A stretch of DNA of 10,120 nucleotides, from positions 1-10,120 of the forward strand of contig CAMYJN010000046.1 in NCBI GenBank assembly GCA_947258625.1, read 5' to 3'. Position 1 is the first letter of the stretch; each line of letters opens with the position of its first letter. Of the stretch, positions 1-5,818 are shown in pieces. The DNA is from an uncultured Polyangiaceae bacterium. GTDB lineage: Bacteria; Myxococcota_A; Polyangia; Polyangiales; Houyiibacteriaceae. Position numbers and translations under genes: made by a program. The notes beneath the pieces were generated by a model. It had not been told where the DNA came from. It made no database searches and saw only the letters and a list, made by a program, of their open reading frames with translations.

Positions 1-448
1 GACCCAAAATGTCGACGGCTTGCATCGTGCCGCCGGCAGTGCGCAGGTCATCGACATCCACGGCGACGTGCATCGCTTATTGTGTACCCGCTGCGGTCAC
101 CGTTGGCGGGTTTGCAGCTACCTAGGACTCGACATCCCACCGTCCTGCCCCGAGTGTGCGTCCTTGGTTCGTCCCGAGGTGGTCTTGTTCGGTGAAATGT
201 TGCCCTTGGATCGCGCGCGCATCCTGCAGGAGCAGTTGATGCGCGGATTCGATGCCGTGTTTTCGATCGGGACCACCAGCGTGTTTCCATACATCGCCGA
301 GCCGGTCATCGATGCCCGGCGCCGCGGCGCGCTGACCGTCGAAATTAACCCCGGTACGAGCCAAGTTTCACACATCGTCAACTACCGACTTCGCACCGGG
401 GCCGCTGCGGCGATGGATGCGGTTGTCCGCGCGCTCGATCGTGCCTAG
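1..448 (+). CDS. Sir2-family NAD-dependent protein deacylase, C-terminal part (5' end outside window)
   Basis: Sirtuins remove acyl groups from lysine using NAD+, giving nicotinamide and O-acyl-ADP-ribose; they act in the cytoplasm. The frame is open from base 2 and the visible 148 residues begin inside the Sir2 core with TQNVDGLH, the NAD-binding motif. The catalytic histidine follows in VIDIHGDV (about fragment residue 20). Four cysteines in two CxxC pairs (about residues 28/31 and 49/52) match the structural zinc site. Then come RPEVVLFGEMLP and the Rossmann-return segment FSIGTTSVFPYIAEP and VEINPG. The N-terminal GAGxS motif and the residues that tell deacetylases from desuccinylases lie upstream of the window, so acyl specificity cannot be judged. 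The ATG at 20 is internal to the domain and is not the start. A GNAT acetyltransferase gene follows 13 bp downstream, or overlaps slightly if its upstream ATG is used. Confidence 0.95.
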   Translation, partial: TQNVDGLHRAAGSAQVIDIHGDVHRLLCTRCGHRWRVCSYLGLDIPPSCPECASLVRPEVVLFGEMLPLDRARILQEQLMRGFDAVFSIGTTSVFPYIAEPVIDARRRGALTVEINPGTSQVSHIVNYRLRTGAAAAMDAVVRALDRA

Positions 449-461
449 GCTTCCCCCTGCC

Positions 462-1145
462 ATGGGGGGGCAGGGGCAAGACTATCGGTACGATCGCTCG
501 TACGAAGAAAGCGTTCATCTCACCGATGGGCAGCGGGTCCATCTGCGTCTCATGCGCCCGTCGGACAAAGAGATGCTTCGCGAAGGCTTCGAGCACCTGT
601 CTCCCGATTCCCGCTACGCGCGTTTCATGTCGCCGAAATCGAGGCTGACCGAGACGGAGCTCGAGTACCTGACCAACGTGGACGGCGTGAACCATTTTGC
701 AATGGGCGCCATTCGCCGTCGCTTCGTGTCCACCGACCAAGGCATCGGCAGTGCGCGGTTCGTGCGCTTGTTGGATCAGCCGGACACGGCCGAGCCTGCG
801 GTGACCGTCCTCGACGAGTTCCATGGCAAAGGTCTCGGCTCGATCCTCCTGCAACGGCTGATCGAAGCCGCCTGGGAGCGAGACATACGCTGGTTCGTCA
901 GCGAGCTGCTGGCGGACAACAAGGCGTCGAAGCGCATGATCGAATCGTTGAGCCCCGAGGTGAAATTTCACCATTCAGGAGACGGCGCCTTGGTCGCGAC
1001 GCTGCCTGTTCCCGAACCCGACCGAACGCCAACGGCCCCTGGCTTTTTCGATGGAACGCCTATCCATAAGCTCTTGTCCTACGTGGCCCGAGCCAAGGTC
1101 ACGGTTCGGCCTCGCGTGACGAAACCACCTGAGCCGCCTCGCTAG
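462..1145 (+). CDS. GNAT-family N-acetyltransferase
   Basis: GNAT enzymes transfer an acetyl group from acetyl-CoA to an amine, such as a protein lysine, N-terminus or small molecule. The domain begins at HLRLMRPSDKEML (about residue 27 from this start). The acetyl-CoA pyrophosphate-binding motif A is VLDEFHGKGLGSILLQRL, with the Q/RxxGxG-type loop HGKGLG at about 121-126. It is followed by the typical helix and the ELLADNKASKRM segment. A proline- and basic-rich tail of about 45 residues follows the fold. The gene is 227 aa from ATG 462, or 242 aa from ATG 417, which would overlap the sirtuin by 32 bp. I prefer 462 because the extra 15 residues are low-complexity and lie outside the domain; neither start has a clear ribosome binding site. 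The neighbouring sirtuin suggests the substrate is a protein lysine, as with Pat-type acetyltransferases, but this GNAT has no cyclic-nucleotide or NDP-forming CoA-synthetase domain. Confidence 0.88.
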   Translation: MGGQGQDYRYDRSYEESVHLTDGQRVHLRLMRPSDKEMLREGFEHLSPDSRYARFMSPKSRLTETELEYLTNVDGVNHFAMGAIRRRFVSTDQGIGSARFVRLLDQPDTAEPAVTVLDEFHGKGLGSILLQRLIEAAWERDIRWFVSELLADNKASKRMIESLSPEVKFHHSGDGALVATLPVPEPDRTPTAPGFFDGTPIHKLLSYVARAKVTVRPRVTKPPEPPR

Positions 1146-1711
1146 GACACCTGGACCGGGAACATCATCGGGGCGCGCACTTCGACCATGCGCTGCGCGT
1201 TGGTGAGCGTGCCGACGATCCGCAAGGCGAACGGGAACGCTGTGCCCGGGCCTCGGCTGGTGATCAGCTTGCGGTCGGCGACGACCGGATGCTCGCTGTA
1301 GTCCCCCCAGGCTTCGAGCTGGCTCTTGACGCTCGGATGGCTGGTGAGCTGGTGATGCTGAAAGACACCGTGTGCCTGAAGGGCAATCGGCGCGGCGCAA
1401 ATCGCAGCGACCCAGCGCCCGCTTTGCTCTTGGTCACGAAGAAGCTCTCCGACCTTGGAAGAGGCAGCCAAGCGTTTCGCGCCTTCCGCCCCGCCTGGAA
1501 GAACCACCACATCGAATTCACCGTCGACACTTTCGAGCGCGACATCCGGCGTGATCACGACGCCGCGGCTGCACCGAATCGGCGCGGCGCCCTCGACCCC
1601 TGCGACCGTGACCTCGATACCACCACGACGCAGCACGTCGATGCTGATGACGGCTTCCATTTCCTCGCTGCCCTGTGCGAGTAGCACCAGGGCCGTTGGT
1701 TTCTCGCTCAT
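1142..1711 (-). CDS. DJ-1/PfpI family protein (PARK7/YajL-like)
   Basis: Members of the DJ-1 group are cytoplasmic, redox-sensitive proteins linked to oxidative stress and to glyoxal/methylglyoxal detoxification. From this start the protein is 189 aa, the length of human DJ-1. It keeps the conserved acidic residue in the GSEEMEAV segment (E19), the nucleophile-elbow cysteine in AAICAAP (C105), the histidine in TSHPS (H125), and the SRGPGTAF block near residue 152. A second cysteine, C47 in RCSRG, matches the dimer-interface cysteine of DJ-1. I chose the ATG at 1711 because it forms a 4 bp ATGA overlap with the stop of the upstream gene and has GAGGAT five bases upstream; the longer frame to 1750 adds 13 residues that are not part of the family. 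It is the last gene of the minus-strand operon. Its stop shares a CTAG palindrome with the converging GNAT gene. The DJ-1 assignment is firm; a glyoxalase, deglycase or chaperone activity is inference. Confidence 0.93.
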   Translation of the reverse strand: MSEKPTALVLLAQGSEEMEAVISIDVLRRGGIEVTVAGVEGAAPIRCSRGVVITPDVALESVDGEFDVVVLPGGAEGAKRLAASSKVGELLRDQEQSGRWVAAICAAPIALQAHGVFQHHQLTSHPSVKSQLEAWGDYSEHPVVADRKLITSRGPGTAFPFALRIVGTLTNAQRMVEVRAPMMFPVQVS

Positions 1712-2313
1712 CGCAGATCCTCGCAGTTTCGCGACTTGTCGGCTTTGCATATCTCCGCGATTCGCTCACGGAGGGCCGCCTCGAGCTTGGTGAGACCAAG
1801 ACTCTTGGCCAGGTCCATGGCTGCCGCAGCGCTGACGCGGTCGACCACGAAGGCCTTCAAGCCGAGCAAGGCGCTCACCCGTTGCCCTGACTTACAATGC
1901 ACGACGGCGGGCAGTGCGTCCTGCTCCCCTAGGGCCTTGGCAAGCGAGCGCGCGTTGGCTTCGGTGAGACCGGCCGGGCCCGGGACTGGGATCGATACGA
2001 ATTTCATGCCGAGGCGCTCCACGGTAGCCTGCTCGCCCTCATCGCCCGGCTCGCTCTCTGCGCGCAACGTGATGACGGTGCGGTACCCGGCTTCTTCGAT
2101 CGCCTTAAGCTGATCGGGGGAGGGCTGGCCTCCAACCAGCAGGCCGTTCTTGGTGACCCGAGCATTGGGGATCGGAACCAGCGGTGGCGTTTGGTCGATG
2201 TTCTTCGGAGAGCTTGGCTTCTCGCGCTCGCCGTCCGCCAACGCCTCCGGCAGAAAACCCAGGAGACCGCTCAGCGCGATCAAAGAAATGATTGGAATTG
2301 CACGATTCAGCAT
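1708..2313 (-). CDS. Exported DUF442 / TIGR01244-like phosphatase or sulfurtransferase-like protein
   Basis: This is a 201 aa protein with an N-terminal signal peptide: MLNRAIP, a hydrophobic stretch to about residue 21, then an AxA site with likely cleavage after A26. A proline-rich linker leads to a small domain that begins GGQPSPDQLKAIEEAGYRTVI, typical of the DUF442 / beta-lactamase-hydrolase-like (Blh) N-domain group related to dual-specificity phosphatases. The active-site loop is HCKSGQR (C140, R145), a CX4R loop rather than the CX5R of true tyrosine phosphatases. The C-terminus has two cysteines (C189, C197) that could form a disulfide after export. The ATG at 2313 has a GAGGGG ribosome binding site four bases upstream. 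The ATG at 2325 would add four residues and overlap the upstream stop as ATGA, but lacks a clear site. Mature protein is expected in the periplasm, unlike the other operon products. Substrate is unknown. Confidence 0.82.
   Translation of the reverse strand: MLNRAIPIISLIALSGLLGFLPEALADGEREKPSSPKNIDQTPPLVPIPNARVTKNGLLVGGQPSPDQLKAIEEAGYRTVITLRAESEPGDEGEQATVERLGMKFVSIPVPGPAGLTEANARSLAKALGEQDALPAVVHCKSGQRVSALLGLKAFVVDRVSAAAAMDLAKSLGLTKLEAALRERIAEICKADKSRNCEDLR
1717..1722 (-). promoter_or_regulatory. Ribosome binding site deciding the DJ-1 start
   Basis: GAGGAT on the minus strand lies five bases before ATG 1711. It sits inside the 3' end of the upstream gene. With the ATGA start/stop overlap it indicates translational coupling and rules against the longer frame starting at 1750. 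Confidence 0.65.
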
Positions 2314-2317
2314 TGGA

Positions 2318-2323
2318 CCCCTC
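2318..2323 (-). promoter_or_regulatory. Ribosome binding site deciding the DUF442 protein start
   Basis: GAGGGG on the minus strand lies four bases before ATG 2313 and overlaps the TGA stop of the ThDP enzyme gene (2324-2322). It favours the start at 2313 over the ATG at 2325. Confidence 0.6.
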
Positions 2324-4055
2324 ATCCGATAGTATGGCGCTTGAGCGCGCGCCCAATGTACCGGACCTTCTGCCGCAAGGGAAAGCGGCCGAGGTTCACC
2401 TTGACCACGCCCTGCGTGAATGCGCTCTTTCGCGAGTAATCGATGTTCACGTCGACGATCACAGGTCGCCCCGTCGCTGCGGTCGCGAGCGCCTCGTCGA
2501 GGGCTCGATCGACCGCCATGTCGTTCTCCATCCTCACGTATGCCGCACCGGTGGCAATTGCTACGCCCTCGATCTGCAAATCGCCCGTGATGGTGCAGGT
2601 CTTGTCCTTCAACGGAATCGCCTGGAACTGCGAAATCTGGGCGAGCTCGCCGTCGTGGAAGACGAAGAAGATGGCTCCGAGCTCGTTCATGGTGGCGGTC
2701 AAGATCTCCAGCGCGGTCATCATGAAGGCGCCGTCGCCGACGATGGCGCAGACCTGCTTCTCTGGGTGGGAGAGCTTCACGCCGATGGTGCCGGGCACGC
2801 AGTAGCCCATGCAGTTGAAATCTGTCGGGGAGATCAGGTGCTTCGACTCGTAGACCGGGAACTGCTCGGCGGTCAGGAAGGTGTGATTTCCGTCGTCGAC
2901 CACGACGTAGGCGTCGCGATCAAGCTTCTTTCGGAGCTGCCGAAAGAAGATCCCGGGACTGACCCTGTCTTCGCTTACTTTGCTGGTCCAGCTTGCGAGG
3001 AAGGCTTCCTTCTCCTGCTTGATTCGCCGCGTGAGCTCGCTCCGATCCGAGGGGCGGACCTGCTCCTTTTTCAGCGCCTCCAGCAGAGCCATCATGAACA
3101 GCCCTCCGTCGGACTCGATCGCGACGGTGGCCGAGTAGTTCTTACTGAAGACTTCCGGGTCGATGTCAGCGTGGATCAGTTTCTCGGGAATCGGCATGCC
3201 GTAGCTGCCTGTGGCGAGCTCTGCGAAACGAACCCCAACCGCGAGGAGGCAATCGACGCCTTCGAAGGCCTTGCGCGCCGCTGGCACAGCCGACGGACCG
3301 AAGCCAAAGCCCGCGTGGAGCGGGTGGTCGTGTGGAAAGACGCTGATTCCCTGAAGCGTCGTCGAGACGGGCGTGCCCAGAAGCTCGGCGACCTCGATGC
3401 TCCACTTCGTCGCTTCGCGCGCGCCCCAGCCGAGGTAAAGGCCTGGCTGTTTCGCCGCGCGCAGCAGCTCGACCGCGCGCTCGATCAATGCAGGGGCCGG
3501 TGCGGGAGGTCGGTACGTGGGCACGAACTTTGGGACTTCGCTGACCTCAGCGGTGAACATCTGAACGTCGCCGGCGATTTCGACGAAGACCGGGCCCGGC
3601 AGGCCCGAAGTTGCGATTTCATACGCTTGGTAGATCGTCGACACGACGTTTTCGTGCTTGTCGACCAGGAAGGCCGCCTTGGTGATGCCGTCGAGAACGC
3701 GCTGCTGGTCGAGTTGATGGAGCTGGTAGTGGCGCCCCGAGTCCCGCCGAATGCCACCGGAGATGACGAGCAGCGGAACGCCGTCGAGGTAGGCTTCGCC
3801 AATGCCACTCATCGCGTGCGTCATGCCTGCCGCGGGAACGACGAGCAGGCATCCGATGCTGTCACTGACACGGCTGAACGCCTCGCCCATGAAGCTCGCG
3901 CCTTGCTCGTGGGTCACCAGTACTGGGGTGATCATTTCGCTGCGGTTCAGCTGGTCGTAGATTTCGGTGTTGTGAACGCCGGGAATGCCGAACGTGTACT
4001 TCACACCGATGTTTTCGAGGGCCCGCGCCGTCAGCCATGCACCGCTTTGCTTCAT
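2322..4055 (-). CDS. Thiamine diphosphate-dependent enzyme, acetolactate synthase-like superfamily
   Basis: ThDP enzymes of this superfamily form or break C-C bonds next to a carbonyl (acetolactate synthase, oxalyl-CoA decarboxylase, 2-hydroxyacyl-CoA lyase, benzaldehyde lyase). The 577 aa protein has all three domains. The N-terminal PYR domain holds GVKYTFGIPGVHN and the catalytic glutamate in THEQGASFM (E50). The central domain runs at about 190-330. The C-terminal PP domain holds GDGAFMM (440-442). The usual NN of the Mg/ThDP motif is replaced by HD (467-468, in VFHDGELAQI), with E470 kept. A basic tail of roughly 20 residues ends the protein. The start at 4055 has GAGGT five bases upstream, overlapping the stop codon of the upstream FAD dehydrogenase; the gap is 3 bp, so the two are surely co-transcribed. 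No IlvN-type small subunit or other ilv gene is nearby, so true acetolactate synthase is unlikely. Family assignment is firm; the reaction is not known. Confidence 0.92.
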   Translation of the reverse strand: MKQSGAWLTARALENIGVKYTFGIPGVHNTEIYDQLNRSEMITPVLVTHEQGASFMGEAFSRVSDSIGCLLVVPAAGMTHAMSGIGEAYLDGVPLLVISGGIRRDSGRHYQLHQLDQQRVLDGITKAAFLVDKHENVVSTIYQAYEIATSGLPGPVFVEIAGDVQMFTAEVSEVPKFVPTYRPPAPAPALIERAVELLRAAKQPGLYLGWGAREATKWSIEVAELLGTPVSTTLQGISVFPHDHPLHAGFGFGPSAVPAARKAFEGVDCLLAVGVRFAELATGSYGMPIPEKLIHADIDPEVFSKNYSATVAIESDGGLFMMALLEALKKEQVRPSDRSELTRRIKQEKEAFLASWTSKVSEDRVSPGIFFRQLRKKLDRDAYVVVDDGNHTFLTAEQFPVYESKHLISPTDFNCMGYCVPGTIGVKLSHPEKQVCAIVGDGAFMMTALEILTATMNELGAIFFVFHDGELAQISQFQAIPLKDKTCTITGDLQIEGVAIATGAAYVRMENDMAVDRALDEALATAATGRPVIVDVNIDYSRKSAFTQGVVKVNLGRFPLRQKVRYIGRALKRHTIG

Positions 4056-4058
4056 GGC

Positions 4059-5684
4059 TTACCTCACACCTTTGCCGCTGTGGATCGCGCGAGCCGCGAC
4101 GCGCCCGGAATACACGCAGCCCCCGAGGAACGACCCCTCCAGTGCGCGTTTTCCGTGCATGCCACCACCGCCAAAGCCGCAGGCCTCGCCGACCGCAAAG
4201 AGATTGGGGATGGCGTTGCCGTGCGTGTCGAGAACGTTCGCGTCGAGGTCGACTTGAATGCCGCCCAGGCTCTTGCGCGTGAGAATCTGCGTTCGAATGG
4301 CGATCAAGGGCATGGAGTCGGGGTCGAGGATCGGCGCCATGTTGCAGGTCCGAAGGCGGTCACCGAGGTACTGACGGACGTGCGCGATTCGTCGAAGTTG
4401 GTCGTCGTTCTGAAGCTTGGGGCCGCGCGCGATGTTGGCGTCGTAGTCGGAGATCTCCCGTTCGAGCAATTGGGCATCGACGTCTTTGCTTCCGGCCAAC
4501 GCGTTCATTTTGTTGGCCAGCTCCGGAATGCTCCCCGCGGTGACGAAGTCCGGGCAGTGGTCGATGAACTCCTGGACCTGTTCGCCGTTGCCCTGCAAGA
4601 GTCGCACGACGAAGGCCATCATCTTCTTTTCGCGGACGGCCTGGTTGAATTCAGCTCCCGAAATCGCGAACTCTTTGTTGGCGATCTTGCGGTTCATCAC
4701 CTGCCAGGAGTACTTCTTCTTCTCGCGGCAGATGCGGTCGATCAGAAAAAGGGTGTCGTAGGAACCGACGAGCGGCGGATCGACGAAACGGCGACCCTCG
4801 TAATTGAGCCAGAGCGCCGACTTCCCTGGAACCGTGCTCAGGCCTTGGTTCGGGAAGAGCGGTTCCCAGTGCCGGACGCCCGCTGCGTAATTCCACATTT
4901 TTTCGAGGTGCGTGACATTGGCTCCGAGCTCCGCGACGCGGTCGAGGAGCTTCCCATCGGCTTCAGGAATCGAGCCGTTGAGCATGGGCTCGGGCGGCTC
5001 GCCCCATTGATCTCTGGGCCAAACCGCGCGGACCTTGTCGTGGTTGCCGGCGATGCCGCCCGCTGCGATGACGATGGCGTCGCCCAGCGCCTCGAATGAG
5101 CCGGCGCCGTGCATCCCGTGGCAACCCACGACCTGGCCGCGCTCCCGAGTCAGGCCGTCGACCTTGTGGTCGAAGTGCAGCTCGAGCCGTCCGGCCTTTT
5201 CGTGCGCCTCGAGCCTTGGGATCAGCGGCAGAACGATCCCTTCCCCCGTGCCCCAGACGATGTGGAACCGTGGCACCGAGTTCCCGGGCACGAAATAGCC
5301 GCGCTCGGTCCAGTTCACCGCGCGGAAGAAGCTCACGTCGCGGTCGGCGAGCCAGCCACGCACCTCTTCGGTGCAGCGGTGGACGTAGGCTTCCGCCCAG
5401 CGATATGGCCAGACGTCGTTTGGGTCGAGCTCACCGTAGCGAACCCAATCCCGCATCGCTAGGTCGACCGAGTCCTTGATGCCGTTCTTGCGTTGCTCTG
5501 GCGAGTCGACGAAGAAGATGCCGCCGAAGGACCACGCCGCGAGCCCACCGATCCGATCACGCGACGCCGCGTCCAACATGACGACGCGCTTGCCCGCGTC
5601 GAGCAGCTCGAGTGCCGTCACCATCCCTGCAAGGCCCGCGCCGACGACGACGACCTCAGTGCTGTATTTGCTTCTTCCAGGCAT
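4059..5684 (-). CDS. FAD-binding dehydrogenase (COG3573 / FAD_binding_2 family)
   Basis: This is a flavoprotein oxidoreductase of 541 aa related to fumarate reductase flavoprotein subunits and 3-ketosteroid dehydrogenases. The N-terminus carries the FAD Rossmann motif VVVVGAGLAGMVTA (GxGxxG at 15-20), with the ribose-binding acid at VVMLDA (about D38). A second FAD contact, AIVIAAGGIAGN, lies near 203-214. The C-terminal flavin-binding block NLFAVGEACGFGGGG (494-508), then MHGKRALEGSFLGG, is characteristic of the COG3573 group. No signal peptide or haem motif is visible. The frame is open back to 6023, but those 113 residues are arginine-rich, overlap the divergent SDR gene and lie outside the family; I place the start at ATG 5684. 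No Shine-Dalgarno sequence precedes it. It is the first gene of the four-gene minus-strand operon, 3 bp from the ThDP gene, so the two may act in sequence. The substrate is unknown; steroid is only one possibility. Confidence 0.9.
   Translation of the reverse strand: MPGRSKYSTEVVVVGAGLAGMVTALELLDAGKRVVMLDAASRDRIGGLAAWSFGGIFFVDSPEQRKNGIKDSVDLAMRDWVRYGELDPNDVWPYRWAEAYVHRCTEEVRGWLADRDVSFFRAVNWTERGYFVPGNSVPRFHIVWGTGEGIVLPLIPRLEAHEKAGRLELHFDHKVDGLTRERGQVVGCHGMHGAGSFEALGDAIVIAAGGIAGNHDKVRAVWPRDQWGEPPEPMLNGSIPEADGKLLDRVAELGANVTHLEKMWNYAAGVRHWEPLFPNQGLSTVPGKSALWLNYEGRRFVDPPLVGSYDTLFLIDRICREKKKYSWQVMNRKIANKEFAISGAEFNQAVREKKMMAFVVRLLQGNGEQVQEFIDHCPDFVTAGSIPELANKMNALAGSKDVDAQLLEREISDYDANIARGPKLQNDDQLRRIAHVRQYLGDRLRTCNMAPILDPDSMPLIAIRTQILTRKSLGGIQVDLDANVLDTHGNAIPNLFAVGEACGFGGGGMHGKRALEGSFLGGCVYSGRVAARAIHSGKGVR
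4061..4065 (-). promoter_or_regulatory. Ribosome binding site of the ThDP enzyme gene
   Basis: GAGGT on the minus strand lies five bases before ATG 4055. Its last base belongs to the TAA stop (4061-4059) of the FAD dehydrogenase gene, so the ribosome ending there is placed to restart. Confidence 0.65.
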
Positions 5685-5696
5685 TGAAGACGCGCG

Positions 5697-5725
5697 AGCA
5701 TACCAGATAGGCAGCTCGGAAAAAG
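5697..5725 (-). promoter_or_regulatory. Possible promoter of the FAD dehydrogenase operon
   Basis: Read on the minus strand, TATGCT (5702-5697) is a good -10 box. The matching -35 position, 16-17 bp upstream, holds only a T-rich CTTTTT. An A-tract at 5747-5741 would fall at about -51 to -57, where an UP element could compensate. Transcription would begin about 5690, leaving a leader of only about six bases, which agrees with the absence of a Shine-Dalgarno sequence before ATG 5684. This is inference from sequence alone. Confidence 0.3.
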
Positions 5726-5809
5726 GAGCTTCTACGGGCGTTTTTTTCGTTGTTTGCGCTCGAGCTGTCGGGGCTTGCGTGCTGGGCGTGGCCTTGTACG
5801 GTCCGGCGC

Positions 5810-5815
5810 GGAGGG
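5810..5815 (+). promoter_or_regulatory. Ribosome binding site deciding the SDR start
   Basis: GGAGGG lies three bases before the ATG at 5819. It selects this start over the in-frame ATG at 5750, which would add 23 residues that do not belong to the SDR fold. Confidence 0.7.
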
Positions 5816-5818
5816 CAG

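Larger units (their letters stand above)
5685..5818. promoter_or_regulatory. Divergent intergenic region between FAD dehydrogenase and SDR genes
   Basis: This 134 bp region lies between two divergent starts and should hold promoters for both operons. It contains an A/T tract (seven T at 5741-5747 on the plus strand) in otherwise GC-rich DNA. On the plus side I see only the SDR ribosome binding site GGAGGG at 5810-5815, with no convincing -35/-10 pair. On the minus side there is a possible -10 box close to the start codon. Confidence 0.5.

Noticed and set aside
488..503. Perfect inverted repeat GTACGA-TCGC-TCGTAC near the GNAT start
   Set aside because: It lies inside coding sequence (codons for YDRSYE), has only 6 bp arms and no U tract; it is most likely due to codon choice.
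2322..4055. Biosynthetic acetolactate synthase (ilvB)
   Set aside because: No small subunit or ilv neighbour is present and the NN metal motif is replaced by HD, so a specific gene name is not justified.
2292..5099. A 935-codon open frame on the plus strand antisense to the ThDP and FAD dehydrogenase genes
   Set aside because: It spans two well-supported genes of known families, its translation is rich in Arg, Asp, Val and Leu with no recognisable domain, and long antisense frames are common in GC-rich DNA with strong codon bias.
5713..5747. AGCTC/GAGCT hairpin followed by a T tract, as a terminator
   Set aside because: The stem is only five base pairs and the T tract lies about 10 bases beyond it; the site is between divergent starts where no terminator is expected.
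5750..5818. Upstream in-frame ATG of the SDR gene
   Set aside because: The extra 23 residues do not belong to the SDR fold, while ATG 5819 has a GGAGGG site three bases upstream.
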